DNA of 64,000 bases, from NCBI RefSeq assembly GCF_023499255.1, contig NZ_CP092183.1, forward strand, positions 1,185,501-1,249,500. Direction: 5' to 3'. The stretch comes from Couchioplanes caeruleus (GTDB lineage Bacteria; Actinomycetota; Actinomycetes; Mycobacteriales; Micromonosporaceae). This document shows, in pieces, positions 16,594 through 24,650 of the stretch (the stretch's first letter is position 1; each line of letters opens with the position of its first letter). The translations under genes were made by a program, and so were the position numbers. The notes under the pieces were generated by a model. That model did no database searches. It saw only the letters and a program-made list of their open reading frames with translations, and was not told where the DNA came from.

Positions 16594-17871
16594 TCAGGAG
16601 ACGGCGAGGGCCTGCCGGCGCGGGCGGGGGCCCTCGTCGGCGTGGGTGGCCGAGACCGTCTGCGTGGACCAGCGCATGGCGTCCATGACCGCGCCGGTCA
16701 GGTCGTTGCCGGCCGGGGCCGCGCCCATCAGCGCGAGGTCGCCGTGCTCGTACGCGTCGACCACCCGCAGCATCCGCCCGAGCCGGCCCGTGCCGCGGGT
16801 CAGGGCGGCGCTGATGTCCGCGGTCAGCGGCAGGTGGTTGACCAGCGAGGACGCCGTGATGCCCAGCAGGTCGGCGACCGCGGTGACCAGCCCGGCCACG
16901 AACGCGGCGTCCGGGTCGACCTCGAAGCGCGAAGCGAGGTTCTGGCAGAGCCGGGCCCGCATGAGCGCGTCGGTCAGCTGCGCCTCGGTCGCCTCCGCCA
17001 CGTCGTCGACCACCATCAGCATGGCCCAGCGGCGGATGTGGGCGAGGCCCAGCATGACGACGGCCTGCCGGATCGACGACACCCGCCGGATCGTGCCCAC
17101 CGCGGCGCTGTTGCTGGCCCGCAGGACGCGCATCGTCAGCGCCGGGTCGCTGGAGATGATGGAGACCACGTAGTCGATGTCGGCTTCCGCGGCGCTCAGT
17201 GCCCCGAGCAGCTCCAGCCGGCGCAGCTTGAACGGCGTGATGCACGCGGCCGTCATCACCTGGGGGCGGCTCAGCACGAAACCCTGGCGCAGCTCGATGC
17301 CGTACCGGTCGCACAGGGCAAGGTGCTCAACCGTCTCCAGGCCCTCGGCGACGATCTCCACGCCGGGGAAGCCGCGGAAGAACGCCAGCTGGCCGGGCAG
17401 CTCCGCCTCGTCGGCGGAGGGCAGATCGAGCTTCACGTACGAGGCCAGCGGGAGCAGCCGCTCGTGGCCGGACTTCCACACGAAGTCGTCCAGCGCGATG
17501 CGGTAGCCGGCCGCCACGAGGTTCGACACGCCCGCCACCACCGCGTCGTCGACCTCGACCGTCTCGAGCACCTCCAGCACGACGTTCTCCGGCCCGAACG
17601 GCAGGATCAGCTCGCCGGTGAGGAACTCGCGGGTGAGGTTGATGAAGCACATGCGGTCGCCGACGACCTCGTCGAGGCCGAACTCGGTGAACGCGTTGAC
17701 CAGCACCTGGCTGGTCGCGTACGCATCCCGCCGGCCGGCCTCGACGGCGCTGGTGTTCCCCCGGAACAGCAGCTCGTAGCCGGCGATGTCACCGGAGGCG
17801 TCGAAGATCGGCTGCCGCCCGATGTGCACGAGGCGGGTGCCCGGCTGAGGGAACCGCGACTGGTTTTCCAC
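16594..17871 (-). CDS. EAL-HDOD signalling protein
   Basis: A 425-residue cytoplasmic protein: EAL domain at about 14-225 and HDOD domain at about 200-400. The EAL signature is altered to 'GYELLFRG', but other catalytic positions look retained: 'FINLTREF' (Asn), 'LEVLETVE' (Glu), 'IALDDF' (Asp pair), 'VKLDLP' (Lys), 'VAEGLET' (Glu). HDOD domains resemble HD phosphohydrolases without the metal site and usually mediate protein interaction. Members of this family in other bacteria regulate motility or c-di-GMP without always having phosphodiesterase activity. Convergent with the GH31 gene; no operon partner. Confidence 0.92.
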   Translation of the reverse strand: MENQSRFPQPGTRLVHIGRQPIFDASGDIAGYELLFRGNTSAVEAGRRDAYATSQVLVNAFTEFGLDEVVGDRMCFINLTREFLTGELILPFGPENVVLEVLETVEVDDAVVAGVSNLVAAGYRIALDDFVWKSGHERLLPLASYVKLDLPSADEAELPGQLAFFRGFPGVEIVAEGLETVEHLALCDRYGIELRQGFVLSRPQVMTAACITPFKLRRLELLGALSAAEADIDYVVSIISSDPALTMRVLRASNSAAVGTIRRVSSIRQAVVMLGLAHIRRWAMLMVVDDVAEATEAQLTDALMRARLCQNLASRFEVDPDAAFVAGLVTAVADLLGITASSLVNHLPLTADISAALTRGTGRLGRMLRVVDAYEHGDLALMGAAPAGNDLTGAVMDAMRWSTQTVSATHADEGPRPRRQALAVS

Positions 17872-17935
17872 GGCGGAACGATCGGCGGCCTTGACCTTGC
17901 CTTGAGGATTCCATGCGGAGAACTTGAGCCCCGGA

Positions 17936-18157
17936 TCAGCGGGCTCCGCCGTTGTCGTGCTTGTGCCGCCGGGTGGTCGGCGGGGCGCCGGTCTCGTTGG
18001 TGCCCGGGTCCCGCTTGGCCGTCCAGGCGCCGGTGTTGTCCCCGCGGCCGTAGTGCTCCCGGACGGCTTCCAGGCCGGCTTCCTGACACGGCCAGGGCAG
18101 CCCGCAGCGGCAGCGGCGCAGGCGCAGCGGCCACCAACCGGTTCGAGGTGCGTGCAT
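17936..18157 (-). CDS. Small Cys-rich protein of unknown function
   Basis: A 73-residue basic protein with 'RRCRCGLPWPC' near residues 14-24. The three Cys could bind a metal ion. The C-terminal half is polar and probably disordered. The ATG at 18157 has AGAGG immediately before it, an awkward spacing; an in-frame GTG at 18175 is the alternative start. No family is recognised. It lies between the EAL-HDOD and G5-domain genes on the same strand. Confidence 0.5.
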   Translation of the reverse strand: MHAPRTGWWPLRLRRCRCGLPWPCQEAGLEAVREHYGRGDNTGAWTAKRDPGTNETGAPPTTRRHKHDNGGAR

Positions 18158-18276
18158 CCTCTGAGTCAAACCCACCGGGCGCCGCCGGCGCTCCCGCCGC
18201 GCGGGTGTTTCGGTGCAGACTCCATGCTGCATTATTCAGCACATCGACTTAACCGTTTCGGGTGACGGTCACACCA

Positions 18277-18301
18277 CCGCCGGGCCGGCCGCGCCCGGCG
18301 G
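18277..18301 (-). terminator. Hairpin after the G5-domain gene
   Basis: Eight-base perfect stem CCGCCGGG/CCCGGCGG with a nine-base loop, 14 bases past the stop of the G5 gene. No T run follows. Confidence 0.45.
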
Positions 18302-18315
18302 GCGTCGGGCCCCGC

Positions 18316-18768
18316 TCAGTAGCTGCCGACCGCTATCACCTCGTCGACCGGCTTGCGGGTCACCTCGTTCTTGATCAGTTTGCGCGAGGTCTCCTTGCCG
18401 TCCACGAGTACGACCTCGTAGGTGCGGGTGCGCACGCCGTCGATTCCCTCGGTCCGCTTCTCCTTGGTGCCCTTGGGCAGCCAGTTGTCCTTGACGGTCC
18501 GCGTCTTGAACTTGATCGGCTCGGTCTTCTTCTCCGTACGCTTCTGCTTGCCGGCCACGGTCTGCGTCTCCGCCGCCTCCGCCGTCCCCGAGCCGGAGGG
18601 CTGCGCCACCGGCTGTTCCACCCGGCCCACGACCTGCGCGGGCTCGTCGCCGCCGAAGGCCGCCGTCAGGGCCAGGGCGCTGCCGCCGGCCACGGCCAGC
18701 GCCGCCACGATCAGGCCGGCCTTGTGCCAGGTCTTGAGCCGGGACCACATAGATGTCTGGTTTGCCAC
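18316..18768 (-). CDS. Membrane-anchored G5-domain protein
   Basis: A 150-residue protein with one N-terminal membrane helix (about 17-37) and a G5 domain at about 75-150. The G5 pattern is visible: 'TEPIKFKTRTVKDNWLPKG', 'GVRTRTYEVVLVDGKE' and 'IKNEVTRKPVDEVIAVGS'. G5 domains occur in cell-wall proteins such as Rpf and are thought to bind N-acetylglucosamine-containing polymers, so it probably tethers the membrane to the wall. It starts GTG at 18768; ATG at 18750 is an alternative. Probable single-gene transcript ending at the 18277-18301 hairpin. Confidence 0.85.
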   Translation of the reverse strand: MANQTSMWSRLKTWHKAGLIVAALAVAGGSALALTAAFGGDEPAQVVGRVEQPVAQPSGSGTAEAAETQTVAGKQKRTEKKTEPIKFKTRTVKDNWLPKGTKEKRTEGIDGVRTRTYEVVLVDGKETSRKLIKNEVTRKPVDEVIAVGSY

Positions 18769-18862
18769 CCGAACAGTGTGGACGGCGGGTCCGTGCCTCG
18801 ACTCATCCGTTCGGGTGATCCGGCGACCCGAAAGAGCCTAGCCGCTCACAACTCTTTCGAGG

Positions 18863-19093
18863 TCAGGATCCTCCGGTGGAGACCGTGACGTCCGAGGACG
18901 AGGCCGGCGCGGGCGCCGGGCCGTCCGGCGACCCGCGCGACACGCCGAAGGCCAACAGGCCCAGGAGTCCCACGAGGAGCAGGGTGGCGATGGCAAACTC
19001 GAGCTTCTCGCGCGGCCGGGCGCGCCAGAGCCCCTGCTGGGGGACCTCGTCGTACCACCGAGGCTGGTGATCGGGCACGGTCTCAGTCTTCAA
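18863..19093 (-). CDS. Small single-helix membrane protein
   Basis: A 76-residue protein with a polar N-terminus ('PRWYDEVPQQGLWRARP'), one membrane helix (about 33-51, 'FAIATLLLVGLLGLLAF') and a short Pro/Ser-rich extracellular tail. The frame opens with TTG at 19093, with GGGGG seven bases upstream; GTG at 19078 is the alternative. No family recognised. Confidence 0.6.
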   Translation of the reverse strand: MKTETVPDHQPRWYDEVPQQGLWRARPREKLEFAIATLLLVGLLGLLAFGVSRGSPDGPAPAPASSSDVTVSTGGS

Positions 19094-19213
19094 CGGAACC
19101 CCCGGGCTGTGATCGGCGAAAGAAGCAAAAAGATTTAGCCTCTTACCGGACCACTATATGTCCCTTCGGTTCGTTATCGCACGCCCCTTCTTGCCCGGGT
19201 GCTGAGCCGGCGA

Positions 19214-19233
19214 TGAGGTTGCATTGAGGTTGC
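19214..19233 (+). repeat. Tandem TGAGGTTGC direct repeat upstream of the mini-GT2 gene
   Basis: Nine-base repeats TGAGGTTGC at 19214-19222 and 19225-19233 are spaced 11 bases start to start, one helical turn, ending 18 bases before the next start codon. OmpR/PhoB-type response regulators bind such repeats; the regulator is unknown. Confidence 0.45.
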
Positions 19234-19251
19234 GGTCCGATCAGTCGGGGC

Positions 19252-19686
19252 ATGACCCAGTCGAACCTCCTCGCCGTGCCGCCCGTGGTCGTCGCCGGGC
19301 CCGCCCGCCACCTCACCGTCCAGCCGTTCCCGTACGCCGTCACCGCCGTCGAGCTGAGCATCGTCGCGCCGTTCCGCCGCCCGGACGAGCGGCTGCTGAC
19401 CGTCCTGCGGGACGTCAGCCGCATCCTGCACGCCCAGGGCATCTCCTTCGAGGTGATCGCCGTTCCCGCCGGCCGGGTCGACGGTGACGCCGCCGCGCTG
19501 GAGAAGCTCGCGTACACCCGCGTCGTCCGCTCGCGTGACCTGCAGGACAAGGGCGCGGCGATGGAGGTCGGCTTCGCCATGGCCACCGGCGCCTGGGTCT
19601 GCTTCCTCGACGCCGAGGGCGACGACGAGATCGACGCGTACGAGCTCGCCGAGCACTTCCACCGCGCGCGTGAGGGCGACGCCTGA
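19252..19686 (+). CDS. Very short GT2-like (truncated GT-A fold) protein
   Basis: A 144-residue protein resembling only the N-terminal nucleotide-binding half of a family 2 glycosyltransferase. Visible: 'ELSIVAPFRRPDERLLTVL' (first strand), 'VVRSRDLQDKGAAMEVGFA' (equivalent of the polyprenol-phosphate transferase 'GKGAA' segment) and 'WVCFLDAEGDDEID' at the DxD position. Ordinary GT2 enzymes need 220 or more residues, so the acceptor-binding half is missing. It may be a natural mini-protein with a regulatory or binding role, or a decayed gene; no frameshift remnant is visible downstream, because the sigma-factor gene starts 19 bases later. It contains no membrane helix. Confidence 0.7.
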   Translation: MTQSNLLAVPPVVVAGPARHLTVQPFPYAVTAVELSIVAPFRRPDERLLTVLRDVSRILHAQGISFEVIAVPAGRVDGDAAALEKLAYTRVVRSRDLQDKGAAMEVGFAMATGAWVCFLDAEGDDEIDAYELAEHFHRAREGDA

Positions 19687-19704
19687 CCGTGCTCTGATGG
19701 GCAC

Positions 19705-20673
19705 ATGGACGAGACCCGGCTGCTCGCTGCCGCCCGCGGCGGGGACGCCGACGCCTTCGGCCGGCTGACCGGTGCGTACCGGGCGGAGCTGCTCGCGCAC
19801 TGCTACCGGATGCTCGGCTCGGTGCACGACGCCGAGGACGCGCTGCAGGAGTCCCTGATCCGGGCCTGGCGCGGGCTCGGCACGTTCACCGACGGCTCGG
19901 TACGGGCCTGGCTCCACCGCATCGCCACCAACCGCTGCCTCACGCTCATCGCCCGCCGGGCCCGCCGCGAGCTGCCCGCCGACCTCAGCCCCGGCGCCCC
20001 GCTGAGCGAGGTCGCCTGGCTCGAACCCTGGCCCGGCCGGACCTCCGCCCAGCGCAGCGCGGAGGCCGCAGCCGTTCAGCGGGAGCACGTCGAGCTGGCG
20101 TTCGTGGCCGCGCTGCAGCACCTCTCCGGCTCGCAGCGGGCCGTGCTGCTGCTGCGCGACGTGCTCGGCTTCACCGCCGCCGAGACCGCCGACCAGCTCG
20201 GGACCACCGTCGCCGCCGTGAACAGCGGGCTGCAACGGGCCCGGGCCACCCTGGCGCGGCGCCGCCCCACCCCGGCGCGCCGCCCCTCCGACGACATGAT
20301 CAAGACCCTCACCCACCGGTACGCGGCCGCGTGGCACGCCGGCGACGTCGACGCGATCGTGGCGCTGCTCGCCGAGGACGCCACGTACTCGATGCCGCCC
20401 CTGCCGCAGTGGTTCTCCGGCCGTACGCGAATCCGTGAGTTCCTGCTGGAACGGCCGCTGCTCCACCGCTGGCACTTCCTGCCGGCGCGGGCCAACGGCC
20501 AGCCGGCCTTCGGCACCTACCTGTGGGACGACGCGCGGGAGCGGTGGACCTGGGCCGGGCTCGACGTGCTGCGCATCGAGGGCGAGCAGATCGCCGAGGT
20601 GGTGTCGTTCCTGCTCGCGCCGCCGGGAGATTTCGGCCTGCCCGATGAGTTCGGGACGCCGCCGGGGTTGTAG
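19705..20673 (+). CDS. SigG-type sigma-70 factor with SnoaL-like C-terminal domain
   Basis: A 322-residue ECF-like sigma factor. Region 2 (about 5-75: '[19 protein letters not shown]', '[11 protein letters not shown]') and region 4 (about 130-185: '[20 protein letters not shown]') bind core polymerase and promoter. Residues 195-322 form an NTF2/SnoaL-like domain ('[22 protein letters not shown]'), which in such sigma factors replaces or supplements an anti-sigma protein by modulating activity in cis. No anti-sigma gene is adjacent. The following SDR gene begins 27 bases later and is a probable target or operon partner. Confidence 0.92.
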   Translation: MDETRLLAAARGGDADAFGRLTGAYRAELLAHCYRMLGSVHDAEDALQESLIRAWRGLGTFTDGSVRAWLHRIATNRCLTLIARRARRELPADLSPGAPLSEVAWLEPWPGRTSAQRSAEAAAVQREHVELAFVAALQHLSGSQRAVLLLRDVLGFTAAETADQLGTTVAAVNSGLQRARATLARRRPTPARRPSDDMIKTLTHRYAAAWHAGDVDAIVALLAEDATYSMPPLPQWFSGRTRIREFLLERPLLHRWHFLPARANGQPAFGTYLWDDARERWTWAGLDVLRIEGEQIAEVVSFLLAPPGDFGLPDEFGTPPGL

Positions 20674-20700
20674 GGGTACGACCCCTGCGAAGGAGACCCC

Positions 20701-21462
20701 ATGCTGCTCGAGCACAAGAACGCGATCATCTACGGCGGCGGTGGCCGGATCGGCGGCGCGATCGCCCGCGCGTACGCCCGCAACGGCGCCCGCGTCTTCC
20801 TCGCCGGGCGCACGCTCGCGCCCCTCGAGAAGGTGGCCGGCGACATCCGGTCGGCGGGCGGCCGGGCCGGCACCGCGATCGTGGACGCCCTCGACGAGCG
20901 GTCCGTCGACACCCACGCCGACGAGGTGGCCGCCAAAGCGGGGAGCATCGACGTCTCCGTCAACGTCATCGCCGACAGCGACGTGCAGGGCACCCCGATG
21001 GCCGACATGTCACCCGCGGACTATCTCAGCCCGGTGCTCACCGCCGTACGGTCCAAGTTTCTGACCTCGCGCGCCGCGGCGCGGCACATGCGCGCCCGGC
21101 GCTCCGGGGTGATCCTGGCCTTCGGCGGCTCGGGCGACCGCGCGGCCGCCCGCCGGTACGCGCTCGGCGGCCTGCAGACCGGCTTCGAGGCCGTCGAGGC
21201 GATGCGCCGCCAGCTCGCCACGGAACTCGGCGGCCACGGCATCCGCGTGATCACCCTGCAGACCGGCGGCGTGCCGGAGTCCATCCCGCGCGAGGTCGAG
21301 GGCCGCGACCGGATCGAGGCCGACCTGGTCGGGCAGACGCTGCTGGGGCGTACGGCGACCCTGGAGGACGTGGGCAACGTGGCGGTGTTCGCCGCCTCCG
21401 ACTGGGCCCGCACGATCACCGGCGCGGCGATCAACATGACCTGCGGCGCGGTCCTCGACTGA
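20701..21462 (+). CDS. SDR-fold protein lacking the usual Tyr-Lys catalytic pair
   Basis: A 253-residue short-chain dehydrogenase/reductase fold protein. The nucleotide-binding turn is 'IIYGGGGRIGGAIARAYA' and the strand-4 region reads 'DVSVNVIAD' where NNAG is usual. At the active site the expected YxxxK is replaced by 'RRYALGGLQTGFEAVEA', with Gly where Lys should be. The C-terminus ends in a typical 'ITGAAINMTCGAVLD'. It may bind NAD(P) without ordinary reductase chemistry, or use a different base. GGAGA lies before the ATG. Probably co-transcribed with the SigG-type sigma factor. Confidence 0.85.
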   Translation: MLLEHKNAIIYGGGGRIGGAIARAYARNGARVFLAGRTLAPLEKVAGDIRSAGGRAGTAIVDALDERSVDTHADEVAAKAGSIDVSVNVIADSDVQGTPMADMSPADYLSPVLTAVRSKFLTSRAAARHMRARRSGVILAFGGSGDRAAARRYALGGLQTGFEAVEAMRRQLATELGGHGIRVITLQTGGVPESIPREVEGRDRIEADLVGQTLLGRTATLEDVGNVAVFAASDWARTITGAAINMTCGAVLD

Positions 21463-21466
21463 CGGG

Positions 21467-22207
21467 TCAGGGGCGGTGTGCCTGGACCAGGAAACGGTGG
21501 GCGGTCACGGTGAAGTGCCCGTACGTGCGGATCCTGGCGTCGATGCGGCGCAGCTCCCGGTCGTAGCGGGCCGGGTCGAAGCCGCGGACCTGCCAGGGCA
21601 CCGCCCGCAGCTGGTAGACGAGCGCGCCGATGTCGTGGAACGTCAGCGGCGGCCGCTCCTCGCGGACGTCGCTCACCTCCAGCCCGGCCGCCCGCAACGC
21701 CGCGACCGCCGTCTGCGCGGTCCACGTGTGCGGGTACGGCGGCGGCGCGCCCAGCTCGGCGTTCAGATCGGCCAGGTCGTCGCTGCCCACCTGCTGGGTC
21801 AGCACCGTGCCGCCGCGCCTGAGCAGCCGGGCGATGTCGGCCGCCGGGAGCCGCCCGTGCCGGCTCAGCACCAGGTCGAACTCCTCCTCGCCGCCCGGCA
21901 GCTCGGTGAGCACCGACACCCCGAACGGGGTGAGCCGGTCCCGGGCCACCGGCACGTTGGGCGCCCAGCTCTCCACCGCGACGGTGTGCGCGGGCAGCGG
22001 CGCCAGCTCGGCGAGCAGCTCACCGCCGCCGGTGTCGAGGTCGAGCATGCTGCCGGCGCGGCGCAGCAGGGGCCGGGCCAGGCCGGGGAAGGACCAGGAG
22101 GGGTCGGAGCCGACGGCACGCCCGTCCAGCCACGCGAACTCCCAGCCGATGATGGGCACACCGGCGGCCTCGTCCACGAGGTGGTCATAGTGCCGTCCGG
22201 AACGCAT
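21467..22207 (-). CDS. Class I SAM-dependent methyltransferase
   Basis: A 246-residue cytoplasmic methyltransferase. SAM motif I is 'MLDLDTGGGELLAEL' (about 54-68); motif II 'VAVESWAPNV', then 'EEFDLVLSRHG' and 'RLLRRGGTVLTQQVG' complete the Rossmann core. Its C-terminal region ('FHDIGALVYQLRAVPW') is shared with a group of small-molecule methyltransferases. Substrate unknown. Convergent with the SDR gene, four bases apart, and followed upstream by a different minus-strand operon. Confidence 0.87.
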   Translation of the reverse strand: MRSGRHYDHLVDEAAGVPIIGWEFAWLDGRAVGSDPSWSFPGLARPLLRRAGSMLDLDTGGGELLAELAPLPAHTVAVESWAPNVPVARDRLTPFGVSVLTELPGGEEEFDLVLSRHGRLPAADIARLLRRGGTVLTQQVGSDDLADLNAELGAPPPYPHTWTAQTAVAALRAAGLEVSDVREERPPLTFHDIGALVYQLRAVPWQVRGFDPARYDRELRRIDARIRTYGHFTVTAHRFLVQAHRP

Positions 22208-22259
22208 GGCCCGACCGTAACCGGGCGCTGACGCCGGTAGCCCGCCCGATACGCCGTCG

Positions 22260-22465
22260 TTACGGAAGCTTGGCCGTTATGGAAGCTGCGCCGGGCTCCA
22301 CCTCGAGGACCTCGCACGGCTGCTGCCCCCACGAGCCCATGTCCAGCGTGAAGCGGTGTCCCACGATCGGCTTGATGTCGCCGGTCGCCCACCAGCGCGC
22401 GAGCAGCTCCGGCTCGGTGAGCGCCCGCCAGACCACTCGGAAATCTCCGACACGTCAACTGTCAC
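22260..22465 (-). pseudogene. Degraded AHSA1/SRPBCC gene at the end of the sigma-factor operon
   Basis: Remains of an AHSA1-type (SRPBCC) lipid- or ligand-binding gene. The N-terminal 'VTVDVSEI' opens with a GTG that overlaps the upstream stop (GTGA), as an intact last operon gene would. The homologous continuation 'VVWRALTEPELLARWW' and 'GHRFTLDMGSWGQQPCEV' lies in another frame, so a few codons and the frame were lost in between. That second frame then stops at 22260 after about 60 residues, where a full protein would have about 140. Both ends are thus disrupted. The 62-codon frame left open at 22277-22465 is an artefact. Confidence 0.72.
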
Positions 22466-23136
22466 TTCGTCGTGCCGCCCGGCGGCCGGTGCGCGGGCGG
22501 CGGCTCGGTGGTGCAGGTGAGCGGCACACCGGTGGGCACCAGGCGCTCGACCGATCCGGGGTTGCCACCGACGGAAGTGAGCTGCGCCGGGGACAGGAAT
22601 CCGATGAACAGCTGCGTCCCGTCGGGCATGGCCGCGGGAGTGAAGACGAAGGTGACCTTGCCGTCGCTGCCGCGTTCGCCCTTCATCACCTGGTCGACGC
22701 CGGGACCGACGCCGCTCGGGTCCAGGGTGCCGTCGTCCTGCGGGCCCCGGCAGAACTCGCCGGTCCGGATCTGCACGGGGAAGCCGGCCGCGTTCAGGGC
22801 CTGCTGCAGTCCCTCGTGGTCGGCGAAGTAGCGCTGCTTGTCCCAGGTGGCGTGGACCGTACCGTCGCTCCGGCTGTCCACCGTGTAGGCGACCGTACGG
22901 ATGTGCACCCCGGTCGCCGAGGTCGATGGTTGCGCGGCGTCGGTGACCCCCAGCGTCAGGCCGGTGAGTGCCGCCGTACCGGCCACCACGCCGGCCGCCG
23001 TACCGAAGAGGCGGCGGCGCTGCCGGGCCCGGCCGGCGGACACGATCCGCTCCGCCGGGGTGGACATGCCCACGTCGCCGAACGACTCCCGCACCGCGTG
23101 CAGGACGGCGCCCGTGTCTGTGTCGTGCTCGCTCAT
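22462..23136 (-). CDS. Single-pass membrane protein paired with an ECF sigma factor
   Basis: A 224-residue protein with a short cytoplasmic N-terminus (1-46), one membrane helix (about 47-65, 'AAGVVAGTAALTGLTLGV') and an extracytoplasmic domain ending in a Pro-rich tail. Its ATG overlaps the ECF sigma gene stop by four bases, with GGAGG before it. Position and topology suggest an anti-sigma-like or sensor role, but the typical zinc anti-sigma HxxxCxxC motif is absent. The extracytoplasmic part is not recognised. Confidence 0.78.
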   Translation of the reverse strand: MSEHDTDTGAVLHAVRESFGDVGMSTPAERIVSAGRARQRRRLFGTAAGVVAGTAALTGLTLGVTDAAQPSTSATGVHIRTVAYTVDSRSDGTVHATWDKQRYFADHEGLQQALNAAGFPVQIRTGEFCRGPQDDGTLDPSGVGPGVDQVMKGERGSDGKVTFVFTPAAMPDGTQLFIGFLSPAQLTSVGGNPGSVERLVPTGVPLTCTTEPPPAHRPPGGTTK

Positions 23137-23654
23137 GGCCTTACCTCCAGATGTTCCTCGTCGACCAGATGTGCGCGCAGCGACGCGACGGCCCGGGACA
23201 GGTGGGCGGTGACCGTGCCGGGGGCGATCCCCAGCACGGCCGCGGTGCCGGCGGTGTCCAGGTCCAGGAACACCCGGCACGCGAGCACCTCCCGCTGCCG
23301 CCGGGGCAGTCCGCGCAGCGCGGTGAGCAGCGCCGGATCCAGCCCGGAGTCGACGGCGCCGACGTCCTCGACGTCGGGGGTGCCGTCCCACGCCACCTCC
23401 CGCCGCTGCCGCCGCCACCGTGAGACGCGGACGTTCAACGCCGTACGGACGATCCACGCGCGCGGCGCGGGATGGCGGCTCACCTTGTGCCACGACGTCC
23501 AGGCCCGGGTGAACGCCTCCGCCACCAGGTCCTCGGCCAGCTGCCGGTCACCCACGCTGACCAGCACCGCCCGTAAGCAGGCGGCCTGATCCGACCGGTA
23601 GAACTCGGTGAACTCTCGCTGCTTCACATCAGGTACACGCCGCAGGAAGCGCAT
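23133..23654 (-). CDS. ECF sigma-70 factor
   Basis: A 173-residue extracytoplasmic-function sigma factor. Region 2 covers about 10-80 ('AEDLVAEAFTRAWTSWHKV', 'AWIVRTALNVRVSRWRR') and region 4 about 105-160 ('LRGLPRRQREVLACRVFLD', 'APGTVTAHLSRAVASLRAH'). It lies in a minus-strand operon: the kinase-like gene 10 bases upstream, the overlapping membrane protein downstream, then a ruined AHSA1 gene. Activity is probably controlled by the overlapping membrane protein. Confidence 0.93.
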   Translation of the reverse strand: MRFLRRVPDVKQREFTEFYRSDQAACLRAVLVSVGDRQLAEDLVAEAFTRAWTSWHKVSRHPAPRAWIVRTALNVRVSRWRRQRREVAWDGTPDVEDVGAVDSGLDPALLTALRGLPRRQREVLACRVFLDLDTAGTAAVLGIAPGTVTAHLSRAVASLRAHLVDEEHLEVRP

Positions 23655-23663
23655 CCGCTTACC

Positions 23664-24581
23664 TCACTCGAACAGAAGCGAAAGCTGGTCGCGGCTGTGC
23701 GGGTCGTCCAAGACCTCGCTGATCCACGCGGTCGCGGCCGCGCGGTCCGGGGAACGTGGCCCCGGGCTCAGCCAGTCCGATGCCGCCGCCTCGGTGATGT
23801 GCCCCAGCTGGGCGATCAGCATCGAGAAGTCGCCGTGCCGGCTCAGCGTCGCCGGGCCACCGGCCGACCGGTACGCGGCGGTCAGCGCGCGGGCCCGGCC
23901 CCGGTCGTGGCGGGCGAACTCGAACAGCGCGCACGCCAGCTCCTGCGCGGGATCGGCAGCGCCGCTGTTCTCCCAGTCGATGACGCACAGCCCGCCGTCC
24001 GCGGTGGGCAGCACGTTGTCGGCCCACAGGTCGCGATGACAGATCTGCAGGTTGGTGGGCGGCTCGATCCACGACTCCAGCGCCACGAGCTCGTCGCGCA
24101 GCGCGGCCAGGCGGTCGGCGAAGGGCGCGCCCTCCCGGTGCAGCGCGGCGATCAGCTCATCCCAGCGTGGCGCGCCGACCGGTTCGGTGTACCACGGGTG
24201 GACCGGACCGGCGGTGTCCACATGGACGCCGTGCAGGGCTGCGAGCGCCGCTCCGACCAGTTCGGGGTCGAGGTTCGGGTCGGGGGCGCCCAGATCCACC
24301 CACTCGTACACGCGTACCGGGACACCGTCCACGGCGGCGAAGACGTGACCGTCGCCGGTACGCCGTACCCGCGGAGCAGGAACGCCGGCCGCGCAGGCGG
24401 CCTCCTGGAAATCAGCGGTCCCGCCGTCCTCGGCGGGCAGGAACGGGACCTTGATCGCCCACCTGCCCTCGGTCGTGTCCAGCCGCCAGACGACACCCTG
24501 CTTGCCCCGCGCGACCGGGCCGTCGGACAGCCGGACGGCGGCGCCGAGGCTGAAGTGCCGGGCGATGGCGGAAGCGTCCAT
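23664..24581 (-). CDS. Aminoglycoside phosphotransferase (APH) family kinase
   Basis: A 305-residue cytoplasmic APH-family kinase. Catalytic loop 'ICHRDLWADNVL' (Asp and Asn) and metal-binding 'CVIDWENSG' are intact, as is the ATP-lobe Lys in 'RWAIKVPF'. APH-fold enzymes phosphorylate small hydroxylated compounds including antibiotics, sugars and choline; nothing here identifies the substrate, so resistance should not be assumed. It is first in the operon with the ECF sigma factor. The upstream region to the DJ-1 gene is 69 bases and must hold divergent promoters. Confidence 0.88.
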   Translation of the reverse strand: MDASAIARHFSLGAAVRLSDGPVARGKQGVVWRLDTTEGRWAIKVPFLPAEDGGTADFQEAACAAGVPAPRVRRTGDGHVFAAVDGVPVRVYEWVDLGAPDPNLDPELVGAALAALHGVHVDTAGPVHPWYTEPVGAPRWDELIAALHREGAPFADRLAALRDELVALESWIEPPTNLQICHRDLWADNVLPTADGGLCVIDWENSGAADPAQELACALFEFARHDRGRARALTAAYRSAGGPATLSRHGDFSMLIAQLGHITEAAASDWLSPGPRSPDRAAATAWISEVLDDPHSRDQLSLLFE

Positions 24582-24650
24582 CCGCCAGCTCTACCACGGC
24601 TCGCCAGTGGGCAGATCTACCGTCGGGGTAACGAGAGAGGAAGGACGCCG

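Noticed and set aside
22277..22465. 62-residue open frame as a real small gene
   Set aside because: Only the first eight residues look like a protein family; the AHSA1 homology continues in another frame, so it is part of a pseudogene.
23664..24581. Antibiotic resistance gene
   Set aside because: The APH fold is shared by many small-molecule kinases and nothing near it (transporter, biosynthetic gene, known resistance motif) points to an antibiotic.
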